Source: Streptomyces sp. H39-S7 (GTDB taxonomy: Bacteria > Actinomycetota > Actinomycetes > Streptomycetales > Streptomycetaceae). Taken from it: DNA of 64,000 bases. Positions within the stretch are counted from its first letter, which is position 1. The number at the start of each line of letters is the position of its first letter. A model generated the notes under the pieces. The model did no database searches. It was given only the letters and a program-made list of their open reading frames with translations, and was not told the origin of the DNA. The stretch is taken from contig NZ_JAPVLU010000004.1 in assembly GCF_027158205.1 (NCBI RefSeq), positions 205,315 to 269,314 of the forward strand. The letters run 5' to 3'. Of the stretch, positions 1 through 8,066 are shown in pieces. Made by a program: the position numbers and the translations under genes.

Positions 1-1568
1 TCGTCGGGCACGATCGCCACCGTCGGCAGCGCCGGCTCGATCAGCGCCAGCGGACCGTGCTTCAACTCGGAGGCCGGGTACGCCTCCGCGTGGATGTAGC
101 TGATCTCCTTGAGCTTCAACGAGGCCTCGCGGGCCACCGGATAGCCCCGCACGCGCCCGATGAACATCATCGACTTCGCCCCCGCGTACTCCGCGGCCAG
201 CTTCTCGATCTCCGCCTCGCCCTCCAGCATCTCGGCGATCTGCGCGGGCAGCTTCCGCAGTCCCGCGATGATCCGCTTGCCGTCCGCGACCGACAGGTCC
301 CGGATCCGGCCGAGGTGCAGCGCGAGCAGCCCGAAGGCGACCACGGTGTTGGTGAAGCACTTGGTGGAGACGACGCAGACCTCGGGGCCCGCGTGCACGT
401 ACACCCCGCCGTCCGTCTCGCGGGCGATCGCCGAGCCGACGACGTTCACCACGCCCAGCACCCGCGCGCCCTTGCGCTTGAGCTCCTGGACGGCGGCGAG
501 CACGTCGTAGGTCTCGCCGGACTGGGACACCGCGATGTAGAGGGTGTCGGGGTCGACGACCGGGTTGCGGTAGCGGAACTCGGAGGCCGGCTCGGCGTCC
601 GAGGGGATGCGCGCCAGCTCCTCGATCATCTGCGCGCCGATCTGACCGGCGTGGTAGGACGTGCCGCAGCCGAGGATCTTGATCCGGCGGACGCTCCGCG
701 CCTCGCGCGGGTCGAGGTTCAGGCCGCCCAGGTGCACGGTGGAGAAGCGGTCGTCGATACGGCCGCGCAGCACGCGGTCGACCGCGTCGGGCTGCTCGGA
801 GATCTCCTTGTGCATGTACGTGTCGTGGCCGCCCATGTCGTACGACTCGGCCTCCCACTCCACGGTGGTCGGCGTGGCCGAGGTGGTGGAACCCTCGGTG
901 GTGTACGTGCGGAAGTCGTCGGCCTTCAGGGTGGCCATCTCGCCGTCGTCGAGGGTGACGACCTGGCGGGTGTGGCTGACCAGCGCGGCGACGTCCGAGG
1001 CGACGAACATCTCCTTGTCACCGATGCCGAGCACGACCGGCGAGCCGTTGCGGGCGACGACGATGCGGTCGGGGAAGTCCTGGTGCATGACGGCGATGCC
1101 GTAGGTGCCCTCGATGCGGCGCAGCGCCTCCTGGACCTTGGCCTCCAGGGTGTCGGCCTGTGAGCGGCCGATGAGGTGCACGACGACCTCGGAGTCGGTC
1201 TCGGATGTGAACTCCACGCCGTCGGCGATCAGTTTGGCGCGCAGGTCGTCGGCGTTGTCGATGATGCCGTTGTGGACCAGGGCGACTTTGCCGTCCGCGT
1301 CGAGGTGGGGGTGCGCGTTCTCGTCGTTCGGAGCGCCGTGCGTGGCCCATCGGGTGTGCGCGATACCGGTGGTGCCGGTGAAACGCTTGGGGATGCGGGC
1401 CTCCAGCTCGCGGACCCGGCCCTTGGCCTTGACGGTCTTGAGGACCCCGGATTTTCCGGTGATGACGACGCCCGCCGAGTCGTAGCCCCGGTACTCCAGC
1501 CGCTGCAGGCCTTCCAGCAGCAGCGGAGCCACGTCGCGCTTACCGATGTATCCGACGATCCCGCACAT
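1..1568 (-). CDS. glmS: glutamine--fructose-6-phosphate aminotransferase, C-terminus cut by window edge
   Basis: GlmS makes glucosamine-6-phosphate from fructose-6-phosphate and glutamine, the first committed step to UDP-GlcNAc and peptidoglycan. I translated it from the ATG at 1568. It opens MCGIVGYIGKRDVAPLLLEG, with the Cys2 nucleophile of the class II amidotransferase, then RLEYRGYDSAG, and continues into a sugar-isomerase (SIS) half containing CGTSYHAG and SQSGETYD. About 522 codons are present. The family is near 605-615 residues, so the last ~90 residues of the second SIS domain lie outside the window. The family assignment is very secure. Many streptomycetes carry two glmS copies, and from memory the neighbourhood matches the glmS2 locus of S. 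coelicolor. Confidence 0.97.
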   Translation of the reverse strand, partial: MCGIVGYIGKRDVAPLLLEGLQRLEYRGYDSAGVVITGKSGVLKTVKAKGRVRELEARIPKRFTGTTGIAHTRWATHGAPNDENAHPHLDADGKVALVHNGIIDNADDLRAKLIADGVEFTSETDSEVVVHLIGRSQADTLEAKVQEALRRIEGTYGIAVMHQDFPDRIVVARNGSPVVLGIGDKEMFVASDVAALVSHTRQVVTLDDGEMATLKADDFRTYTTEGSTTSATPTTVEWEAESYDMGGHDTYMHKEISEQPDAVDRVLRGRIDDRFSTVHLGGLNLDPREARSVRRIKILGCGTSYHAGQIGAQMIEELARIPSDAEPASEFRYRNPVVDPDTLYIAVSQSGETYDVLAAVQELKRKGARVLGVVNVVGSAIARETDGGVYVHAGPEVCVVSTKCFTNTVVAFGLLALHLGRIRDLSVADGKRIIAGLRKLPAQIAEMLEGEAEIEKLAAEYAGAKSMMFIGRVRGYPVAREASLKLKEISYIHAEAYPASELKHGPLALIEPALPTVAIVPD

Positions 1569-1676
1569 ATGGTCGTCCCTCTCCGTCGTGTGTCAGTTGG
1601 TGGTGGCGCCCCGCCCGCACGCGGGGGGCACCGGTGGATGCAGATGCAGGTACAGCTGTGGTGTGTCAGCCGTGCG

Positions 1677-1952
1677 TCAGCCGTAGACGATGCGGCGCAG
1701 TTGCCGCAGGGAGAGCTCCGGCGGAGCCACCGCGCGATGCGGCAGCTCCTCGGTGATCCGCTCGAAGATCACCGCGTTGACCAGGCCTTTGGCCTGGAGC
1801 TCGCGGTGCCGGCGGCGGACGAACAGCTCCGTCGTCTCGTCGAAGTACGCCAGCACGTCCTGGATCACCCGGGTCGCCTCACCGCGGTGCAGCGGTGTGG
1901 TGCGGACCAGGTGGTCGACAAGGTCCTCGTGGGACGTCTGGCGGTCGGGCAT
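1677..1952 (-). CDS. small conserved protein of unknown function
   Basis: A 91-residue soluble, probably helical protein starting MPDRQTSHEDLVDHLV and ending LSLRQLRRIVYG. It lies 108 nt upstream of glmS on the same strand. Several Arg/Glu-rich helical stretches are visible, with no signal peptide, membrane segment or cofactor motif. Third-position GC is high, as in real genes here, and proteins like it sit beside glmS in other streptomycetes as far as I recall. I do not recognise a function. Its position suggests cotranscription with glmS, but no evidence ties it to amino-sugar synthesis. Confidence 0.8.
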   Translation of the reverse strand: MPDRQTSHEDLVDHLVRTTPLHRGEATRVIQDVLAYFDETTELFVRRRHRELQAKGLVNAVIFERITEELPHRAVAPPELSLRQLRRIVYG

Positions 1953-2044
1953 CCGTAGATACTGGTGTGATCATCGCCCGTTTGCAAGAATCCTGCCCGA
2001 TTCCGGGCAGAAGGCGGATCTCGGTGAGCCAAAAGCGTGGGGAA

Positions 2045-2060
2045 ATTGGTCTACACCTTG
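2045..2060. promoter_or_regulatory. candidate DasR responsive element (dre)
   Basis: The sequence attggtctacaccttg matches the DasR consensus ACTGGTCTAGACCACT at the TGGTCTA and ACC blocks (about 11 of 16 positions). It lies 70 nt before the hexosaminidase start and touches the candidate -35 box. DasR is the GntR-family GlcNAc-responsive repressor of chitin and GlcNAc genes in Streptomyces, so the location is sensible. The right half-site is weak. Confidence 0.5.
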
Positions 2061-2086
2061 ACCACTCCGGGTGCGCGCGGTACCCA
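2058..2086 (+). promoter_or_regulatory. candidate promoter of the hexosaminidase gene
   Basis: TTGACC at 2058-2063 and TACCCA at 2081-2086 are separated by 17 nt and resemble a housekeeping -35/-10 pair. The -35 overlaps the right end of the candidate DasR site, which would allow repression by occlusion. Assigned by eye only. Confidence 0.35.
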
Positions 2087-2129
2087 AGGGACAGCGTTAC
2101 CTCCGCCTCCCGCTGAAGGGATTCCCCCG

Positions 2130-3836
2130 GTGAGACGACCCAGCGTTCGGAACGACCTGCCACAGATCCTGTGCTCGCTGCTGATGATCGGCGCCGTTGC
2201 CTGGGCCTCGGCGCCGCCGGCCGCGCCGGCCGCCGCGGCCGACGCCTCGGCGGCCGTCCTGGCGCGGGTCGTCCCCGCCCCGGCCTCCGTACAGCCCGGC
2301 GGCGCTTCCTACGCCATCGGCGCCGGAACCCGCATCCACGTGCCCGGCGACTCCGCCGAGGCCAGGAAGATCGGCGACTACCTCGCCGCGGTGCTGCGGC
2401 CGTCCACCGGCTACCCGCTGCCCGTCGTCGCGGACGGCGGGGACCGCGACGGCATCGTGCTGAAGCTGGGGGCGACGGTCAGCAGTGCGGCCCGCCGCAC
2501 GTCGACCCCTGCCGGAGCGGTGGACACCGGGGCGGCAGGCGTCGGAGCGGCAGGCGCCGGGGCTCCTCGCGACACTGCCGTGGCACTCGGCGCGGAGGGA
2601 TACCGGCTCGCCGTCTCCGGGGAGTCGGTGACCCTCGGAGCCGAGCAGGCCGCCGGGCTGTTCCACGGCGTGCAGACGCTGCGCCAGCTGCTCCCCGCCG
2701 CGATCGAGAAGCGCTCCGTGCAGAGCGGCCCCTGGACGGTGCCGGGCGCCACCATCACCGACGCGCCCCGCTACGCCTACCGCGGCGGCATGCTCGACGT
2801 CTCCCGGCACTTCTTCTCCGTCGCGCAGGTCGAGCGGTACATCGACCAGCTCGCCCTCTACAAGATCAACCAGCTTCATCTGCACCTGTCGGACGACCAG
2901 GGGTGGCGGATCGCCATCGACTCCTGGCCGCGGCTGGCCACCTACGGCGGCAGCACCCAGGTCGGAGGCGGGCCCGGCGGCTCGTACTCGAAGGCCGACT
3001 ACAGCGAGATCGTCCGCTACGCCGCGAGCCGCTACCTGACGGTGGTGCCGGAGATCGACATGCCGGGGCACACCAACGCGGCCCTCGCCTCCTACGCGGA
3101 GCTGAACTGCTCCGGCACCGCCCCGCCGCTCTACACGGGTATCAAGGTGGGATTCAGCTCGCTGTGCGTGTCCAAGGACGTCACCTACCGGTTCGCGGAC
3201 CAGGTGCTGGGGGAGCTGGCCGCCCTCACACCCGGGCCGTACCTGCACATCGGCGGCGACGAGGCGCACTCCACGACCCACGCCGATTACGTGACCTTCA
3301 TGGACAAGGTCCAGCCGCTCGTCGCCAAGTACGGCAAGACCGTGATCGCCTGGCACCAGCTGGCGGGCGCGCACCCGGTCCCCGGGGCCGTCGGCCAGTA
3401 CTGGGGCACGAACGGCAGCGAGAAGGAGGTCGCGGACGCGGCCAAGGCCGGTCTGCGGCTGATTCTCTCGCCCGCCAACCGGGCCTACCTGGACATGAAG
3501 TACAACGCCTCCACGCCGCTGGGCCTGGACTGGGCCGGCCTCGTCGAGGTGAAGGACTCCTACAACTGGGACCCCGCCACCTTCATCAAGAACGCGCCCG
3601 CCTCCGCCGTCCTCGGCGTCGAGGCTCCGATGTGGACGGAGACCCTCGTGACCAGCGCGAACCTCGACTACATGGCGTTCCCGCGGCTGCCCGGAATCGC
3701 CGAGATCGGCTGGTCCCCGGCGGCCACCCACCAGTGGGATGCCTACAAGGTGCGGCTCGCCGCCCAGGGCCCGCGCTGGACGGCGCTGGGCATCGGTTTC
3801 TACCGCTCGCCCCAGGTGCCCTGGCCGAGCAGCTGA
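2130..3836 (+). CDS. secreted beta-N-acetylhexosaminidase (GH20)
   Basis: A 568-residue GH20 enzyme that removes terminal GlcNAc/GalNAc from chitooligosaccharides and glycans outside the cell. The GTG at 2130 is chosen because it follows a purine-rich GAAGGG (2115-2120) and gives a signal peptide: charged VRRPSVRN, a hydrophobic stretch around ILCSLLMIGAVAWA, then Ala-rich cleavage region AAPAAAADA. The N-terminal GH20b-like domain precedes the TIM barrel, which begins near RGGMLDVSRHFF. The catalytic pair is in HIGGDEA (Asp377-Glu378), and LHLSDDQGWR is also typical. An in-frame ATG at 2037 would add 31 residues ahead of the signal and is unlikely. A DasR-like site upstream points to GlcNAc control. 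Confidence 0.95.
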   Translation: MRRPSVRNDLPQILCSLLMIGAVAWASAPPAAPAAAADASAAVLARVVPAPASVQPGGASYAIGAGTRIHVPGDSAEARKIGDYLAAVLRPSTGYPLPVVADGGDRDGIVLKLGATVSSAARRTSTPAGAVDTGAAGVGAAGAGAPRDTAVALGAEGYRLAVSGESVTLGAEQAAGLFHGVQTLRQLLPAAIEKRSVQSGPWTVPGATITDAPRYAYRGGMLDVSRHFFSVAQVERYIDQLALYKINQLHLHLSDDQGWRIAIDSWPRLATYGGSTQVGGGPGGSYSKADYSEIVRYAASRYLTVVPEIDMPGHTNAALASYAELNCSGTAPPLYTGIKVGFSSLCVSKDVTYRFADQVLGELAALTPGPYLHIGGDEAHSTTHADYVTFMDKVQPLVAKYGKTVIAWHQLAGAHPVPGAVGQYWGTNGSEKEVADAAKAGLRLILSPANRAYLDMKYNASTPLGLDWAGLVEVKDSYNWDPATFIKNAPASAVLGVEAPMWTETLVTSANLDYMAFPRLPGIAEIGWSPAATHQWDAYKVRLAAQGPRWTALGIGFYRSPQVPWPSS

Positions 3837-3920
3837 CGGCGGCCGCGGGCGGCCGGTCACCAGGACCGCCCGCCGGCAGCCGTCGGGAGGCGGGTCGCCG
3901 GCATCCGGCCGGGACGGCCC

Positions 3921-3960
3921 GCCGCGCCGGACGAATGCCTGCCGCGCCGGACGAATGCCG
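3921..3960. repeat. 20-nt tandem repeat, two copies
   Basis: gccgcgccggacgaatgcc is repeated at 3921-3939 and 3941-3959, followed by a degenerate third piece (ctgaatgccgcc). It fills the 150-bp gap between the convergent hexosaminidase and acyl-CoA dehydrogenase genes. No clear hairpin terminator is seen here. Confidence 0.6.
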
Positions 3961-3986
3961 CTCCGGCTGAATGCCGCCCGCTCCGG

Positions 3987-5153
3987 TCAGCCCGTGAGCC
4001 CCAGCTCGCGGGCGATCAGCATCCGCTGCACCTCGCTGGTGCCCTCGCCGATCTCCAGGATCTTCGAGTCCCGCCACATGCGGGCCACCGGGTACTCGTT
4101 CATGAAGCCGTAGCCGCCGTGGATCTGCGTGGCCTCCCGCGCGTTGGTGACCGCGATCTCCGAGGAGTACAGCTTCGCGAGCGCCGCCTCCTTCTTGAAC
4201 GGCTCACCGGCGAGCAGCCGGGACGCGGCGTCACGCCAGGCTAGCCGGGCGGTGTGGGCGCGCATCTCCATGTCGGCGAGCTTGAACTGGATCGCCTGGT
4301 TGGCGCCGATCGGCCGGCCGAACGCCTCCCGGCTCTTCGCGTACGCCAGCGACTCGTCGACACAGCCCTGGGCGAGCCCGGTGGCCAGCGCCGAGATGGC
4401 GATCCGGCCCTCGTCGAGGATCCGCAGGAACTGCGCGTAGCCGCGGCCCTTCTCGCCGAGCAGGTTCGCGGCCGGGACCCGGCAGTCGGAGAAGGACAGC
4501 TCACGGGTGTCCGAGGCGTTCCAGCCGACCTTGGAGTACGGGGCCGCGACACCGAAGCCCGGGGTGCCGGAGGGCACGATGATCGACGAGATCAGCGGCC
4601 GTCCGTCGTCCTTGCGGCCGGTGACGGCGGTGACCGTGACCAGGCCGGTGATGTCCGTACCGGAGTTGGTGATGAAGCACTTGCTGCCGTTGATCACCCA
4701 TTCGTTCGTCGCCTCGTCCAGCCGGGCGGTGGTGCGCGTGCCCCCTGCGTCCGAACCGCACTCGGGCTCGGTCAGCCCGAACGCGCCCAGGATCTCCCCC
4801 GAGCACATCCGCGGCAGCCACTCGCGCTTCTGCTCCTCGGTGCCGAAGCGGAAGATCGGCATCGCGCCCAGCGAGACGCCCGCCTCGAGGGTGATGGCGA
4901 CGGACGAATCCACCCGCGCGAGCTCCTCGAGGACGATGCCGAGGGCGAGGTAGTCGCCGCCCATGCCGCCGTACTCCTCGGGGAAGGGCAGGCCGAACAG
5001 GCCCATCCGGCCCATCTCACGGATGATCTCGTACGGGAACTCGTGGTTCTCGTAGAACTCCCCGATCTTCGGCGCGATCACGTCGTGCGCGAACGCCTCG
5101 ACGGTGCGGCGCAGTTCCTCGTGCTCGGGGGCGAGGCGGTGGTCGATCGACAT
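3987..5153 (-). CDS. acdH: acyl-CoA dehydrogenase, branched-chain type (AcdH-like)
   Basis: A 388-residue flavin acyl-CoA dehydrogenase that oxidises acyl-CoA to 2-enoyl-CoA with transfer to ETF. The ATG at 5153 gives MSIDHRLAPEHEELRRT, lying 2 nt after the hmgL stop. Family signatures are visible: GAFGLTEPECGSDAGG near residue 130, a central FAD/acyl-CoA domain, and IHGGYGFMNEYPVARM near the C-terminus. That last motif carries the catalytic Glu at the medium-chain (MCAD) position, and the Glu seen in helix G of isovaleryl-CoA dehydrogenases is not present there. Context (hmgL, carboxylase subunits) argues for branched-chain acyl-CoA oxidation. The symbol follows S. coelicolor acdH, a broad branched-chain enzyme, by synteny from memory. 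Confidence 0.93.
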   Translation of the reverse strand: MSIDHRLAPEHEELRRTVEAFAHDVIAPKIGEFYENHEFPYEIIREMGRMGLFGLPFPEEYGGMGGDYLALGIVLEELARVDSSVAITLEAGVSLGAMPIFRFGTEEQKREWLPRMCSGEILGAFGLTEPECGSDAGGTRTTARLDEATNEWVINGSKCFITNSGTDITGLVTVTAVTGRKDDGRPLISSIIVPSGTPGFGVAAPYSKVGWNASDTRELSFSDCRVPAANLLGEKGRGYAQFLRILDEGRIAISALATGLAQGCVDESLAYAKSREAFGRPIGANQAIQFKLADMEMRAHTARLAWRDAASRLLAGEPFKKEAALAKLYSSEIAVTNAREATQIHGGYGFMNEYPVARMWRDSKILEIGEGTSEVQRMLIARELGLTG

Positions 5154-5155
5154 GA

Positions 5156-6094
5156 CTACGGCTCCTGGTGGGAGAGGGCGCGGACGGTGCGGGAGGGGCT
5201 TGGCCTCCCGAGCTGCTCCGCCATCCACACGCTTGTGGCGGTGAGGCGGTCGAGGTCGACCCCGGTGTCGATACCGAGGCCGTTCAGCATCCAGACGAGG
5301 TCTTCTGTGGCGAGGTTTCCGGTGGCGCTCTTCGCGTACGGGCAGCCGCCGAGGCCGCCCGCGGAGGCGTCGACGACGGTCACACCCTGCTGGAGGGCGG
5401 CCAGCGTGTTGGACAGTGCCTGGCCGTACGTGTCGTGGAAGTGCACGGCGAGCCGGTCCGTCGGGATTCCCTGCTCCCCCAGGGCGGCGAGCAGTGCGGT
5501 GACGTGGCCGGGGGTGGCGACCCCGATCGTGTCGCCGAGGCTCAGCTCGGTGCATCCCAGGTCATGGAGCCGGCGGGCGACGGCGGCCACCCGGTCCACC
5601 GGGACCGGGCCCTCCCACGGGTCTCCGAAGCACATGGAGAGGTAGCCGCGGACGGTGGCTCCGGCCTCCCGGGCCCTGGCGACGACCGGCTCGAACATGG
5701 CGAGGGACTCGTCGACGGTCCGGTTCAGATTGGCCTTGGCGAACGACTCGGTCGCGCTGCCGAAGACGGCGATCTCCCGGACGCCGAGCGCCAGTGCGCG
5801 CTCCAGCCCCCGTTCGTTGGGGACCAGCACCGGCAGGTGCGCGTCGACGTCCGCCAGCAGCGGCATCAGTTCGGCGGCGTCGGCCAGTTGGGGCACCCAC
5901 TTGGGGTGCACGAAGCTGGTCGCCTCGATCGTGCCGAGGCCGGCGGCGGCCAGCCGGTGGATGAACTCGGCCTTCACCGCCGTCGGGACGGTCGCCTTCT
6001 CGTTCTGCAGCCCGTCGCGCGCGCCGACCTCGTGGATCCTGACCCGCGCGGGCAGACCGGACGCCGGTACGGACATGGGCAGTCCGTCGGTCAT
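5156..6094 (-). CDS. hmgL: hydroxymethylglutaryl-CoA lyase
   Basis: A 312-residue DRE-TIM metallolyase that cleaves HMG-CoA to acetyl-CoA and acetoacetate, the last step of leucine breakdown. RIHEVGARDGLQNEK near the N-terminus supplies the metal/substrate residues, HFHDTYGQ gives the metal-binding His pair, and GLGGCPYAKSATGN carries the catalytic Cys (about Cys251) of the HMG-CoA lyase signature. Its ATG overlaps the stop of the biotin carboxylase gene upstream (ATGA), so the two are translationally coupled. A second in-frame start (MSVPASG) lies six codons in and cannot be excluded. Confidence 0.95.
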   Translation of the reverse strand: MTDGLPMSVPASGLPARVRIHEVGARDGLQNEKATVPTAVKAEFIHRLAAAGLGTIEATSFVHPKWVPQLADAAELMPLLADVDAHLPVLVPNERGLERALALGVREIAVFGSATESFAKANLNRTVDESLAMFEPVVARAREAGATVRGYLSMCFGDPWEGPVPVDRVAAVARRLHDLGCTELSLGDTIGVATPGHVTALLAALGEQGIPTDRLAVHFHDTYGQALSNTLAALQQGVTVVDASAGGLGGCPYAKSATGNLATEDLVWMLNGLGIDTGVDLDRLTATSVWMAEQLGRPSPSRTVRALSHQEP

Positions 6095-8058
6095 GACTCC
6101 TCCCGGGGAGCGACGACGGCGAGCACCTGGTCCATGGCGACGGTGCTGCCGGCGGTGACGTCGATCTCGGTGACCGTGCCGTCGTGGGGAGCGGTGATGA
6201 CGTGCTCCATCTTCATCGCCTCGACGACGAGCAGGCTCTGGCCCGCCGTCACCTCGTCCCCGACCGCGACCTTGACGACGGTCACGGTGCCGGGCATCGG
6301 CGCGGTGAGCGCGTCGGTGCCACCGGCGCCCGCGCTGCCGCTCAGGGCGGCCGCGACGGGGTCGTGGTCCGCGACGTGCCAGCTGTCCCCGTCACGGCCC
6401 AGCCAGGCGTCCGCGTGGTGGAAGGAGTGGGTGGCTCCGTCCCAGTGCAGGACGCCGCGTCTCCCGTCGGTGACCAGGCGCGCGGGGACCGCCGGCGCGT
6501 CGCCCACCCGGACCTCGTCGCCCCGGACCCGGACGGCCAGCGGCTCGTGGCCGGGCACCCGCAGGTGGTGGGTGGTCCAGGCCGGCTCGCCGCCCAGCCG
6601 CCAGCCGTCGGCGGCCGAGAACGGATCCGTCCAGGTGGTGGCGTCCGACGGGGGTCGCAGAGCGGCCTGGCGCAGCAGAGCTGCTGCGGCGTAGACCTCG
6701 GGCGGCACGTCCGACGAGGTCAGAGAGGCGACCTCGCGCTCCACCAGCCCGGTGTCGAGGACACCGGACACCACCTCGGGGTGGGCCAGCAGCCGCCGCA
6801 GGAAGCCGGCGTTGGTGGCGACCCCCAGGGTGACGGTGCCGGCCAGCGCCGCGCGCAGCTTGCGCAGCGCGGTGGCGCGGTCGGGCCCGTACGCGATGAC
6901 CTTGGACAGCATCGGGTCGTACAGACTGCCGATCTCGGTGCCCTCGGCGAGTCCGGAGTCGGTGCGGACCCCGTCGCCCTGCGGTTCGTGGAGCGACAGC
7001 ACGGTCCCGCCGGAGGGCAGGAAGCCGCGGGCCGGGTCCTCGGCGCAGATCCGGGCCTCGACGGCGTGGCCGGTCAGGGTGACGCCCTCCTGCCCGAACG
7101 GCAGCCGCTCGCCGGACGCGACGCGCAACTGCCACTCGACGAGGTCCAGCCCGGTGACCAGTTCGGTGACGGGGTGCTCCACCTGGAGGCGGGTGTTCAT
7201 CTCCATGAAGCAGTACGCGGAGGGATCCGCTCCCGGGACGATGAACTCGACGGTGCCCGCCCCGACATAGCCGCAGGAGCGGGCGGCCTGCACGGCGGCC
7301 TCTCCCATCGCCGCGCGGGTGGCCTCGTCCAGGAGCACGCTGGGCGCCTCCTCGATGACCTTCTGGTGCCTGCGCTGCAGCGAGCACTCCCGCTCGCCCA
7401 GGTGGACGACGTTGCCGTGGGCGTCGGCCAGCACCTGGATCTCGATGTGGCGCGGTCTGTCGATCCAGCGCTCGACGAGCAGGGTGTCGTCGCCGAAGGA
7501 GCCGCGGGCCTCGCGCCGGGCGGCGGCGATCTCGTCGCCGAGCAGCGCCTCGTCCCGCACCAGCCGCATGCCCTTGCCGCCGCCGCCCGCGGAGGGCTTG
7601 AGCAGCACCGGCATGCCGATCTTCAGCGATTCGCCGATCAGCTGGGAGTCGGTGAGACCGCTGCCGGACGATCCCGGAACGACCGGGACGCCGGCTTCCA
7701 GGACGGTCGCCTTGGCGCGGATCTTGTCGCCCATCAGCTGGATCGCCGAGGCCGGCGGTCCGATGAAGACGAGCCCCGCGTCGGTGCAGGCCTGGGCGAA
7801 GGCGGCGTTCTCCGCGAGGAAGCCGTAGCCCGGGTGGACGGCCTGCGCCCCGGTCCTGGCGGCGGCGCGCAACTGCTCGTCGATGGACAGGTAGTTCTCG
7901 ACGCGGACCGCCGTGTCGGCCTCGCGGACGTGCCGGGCGTCGGCGTCGGCGTCGCTGAACACGGCGGCCGAGCGCACGCCGAGGCGCCGCAGGGTGCGGA
8001 TCACCCGGACGGCGATCTCGCCGCGGTTGGCGATGAGGACGGTGTCGAACATGGTCAT
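6091..8058 (-). CDS. accA: acyl-CoA carboxylase alpha subunit (biotin carboxylase + BCCP), probable methylcrotonyl-CoA carboxylase
   Basis: A ~655-residue protein that carboxylates its own biotin using ATP and bicarbonate. MFDTVLIANRGEIAVRV is the standard N-terminus. An ATP-grasp Gly loop GGGGKGMRL, the active-site EMNTRLQVEHPVTE, and a C-terminal biotinyl domain with VVEAMKMEHVI (biotinyl Lys near residue 616) follow in order. Three starts compete: GTG 8070 (overlapping the upstream stop), ATG 8058 and ATG 8052. I chose 8058 because GAGGG sits 5 nt before it. The downstream hmgL and upstream beta subunit make the leucine-pathway methylcrotonyl-CoA carboxylase the best reading. Propionyl-CoA carboxylase cannot be excluded from sequence alone. 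Confidence 0.92.
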   Translation of the reverse strand: MTMFDTVLIANRGEIAVRVIRTLRRLGVRSAAVFSDADADARHVREADTAVRVENYLSIDEQLRAAARTGAQAVHPGYGFLAENAAFAQACTDAGLVFIGPPASAIQLMGDKIRAKATVLEAGVPVVPGSSGSGLTDSQLIGESLKIGMPVLLKPSAGGGGKGMRLVRDEALLGDEIAAARREARGSFGDDTLLVERWIDRPRHIEIQVLADAHGNVVHLGERECSLQRRHQKVIEEAPSVLLDEATRAAMGEAAVQAARSCGYVGAGTVEFIVPGADPSAYCFMEMNTRLQVEHPVTELVTGLDLVEWQLRVASGERLPFGQEGVTLTGHAVEARICAEDPARGFLPSGGTVLSLHEPQGDGVRTDSGLAEGTEIGSLYDPMLSKVIAYGPDRATALRKLRAALAGTVTLGVATNAGFLRRLLAHPEVVSGVLDTGLVEREVASLTSSDVPPEVYAAAALLRQAALRPPSDATTWTDPFSAADGWRLGGEPAWTTHHLRVPGHEPLAVRVRGDEVRVGDAPAVPARLVTDGRRGVLHWDGATHSFHHADAWLGRDGDSWHVADHDPVAAALSGSAGAGGTDALTAPMPGTVTVVKVAVGDEVTAGQSLLVVEAMKMEHVITAPHDGTVTEIDVTAGSTVAMDQVLAVVAPREES

Positions 8059-8066
8059 CTCTGCCC

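Noticed and set aside
3921..3960. 20-nt tandem repeat possibly a recombination site or small RNA
   Set aside because: Only two full copies, no symmetry, no flanking element or promoter. Kept as a repeat only.
5153..5555. Extended acyl-CoA dehydrogenase reading from 5555
   Set aside because: The extra N-terminal part is a shadow of hmgL on the same strand and lacks family similarity. ATG 5153 fits the family start.
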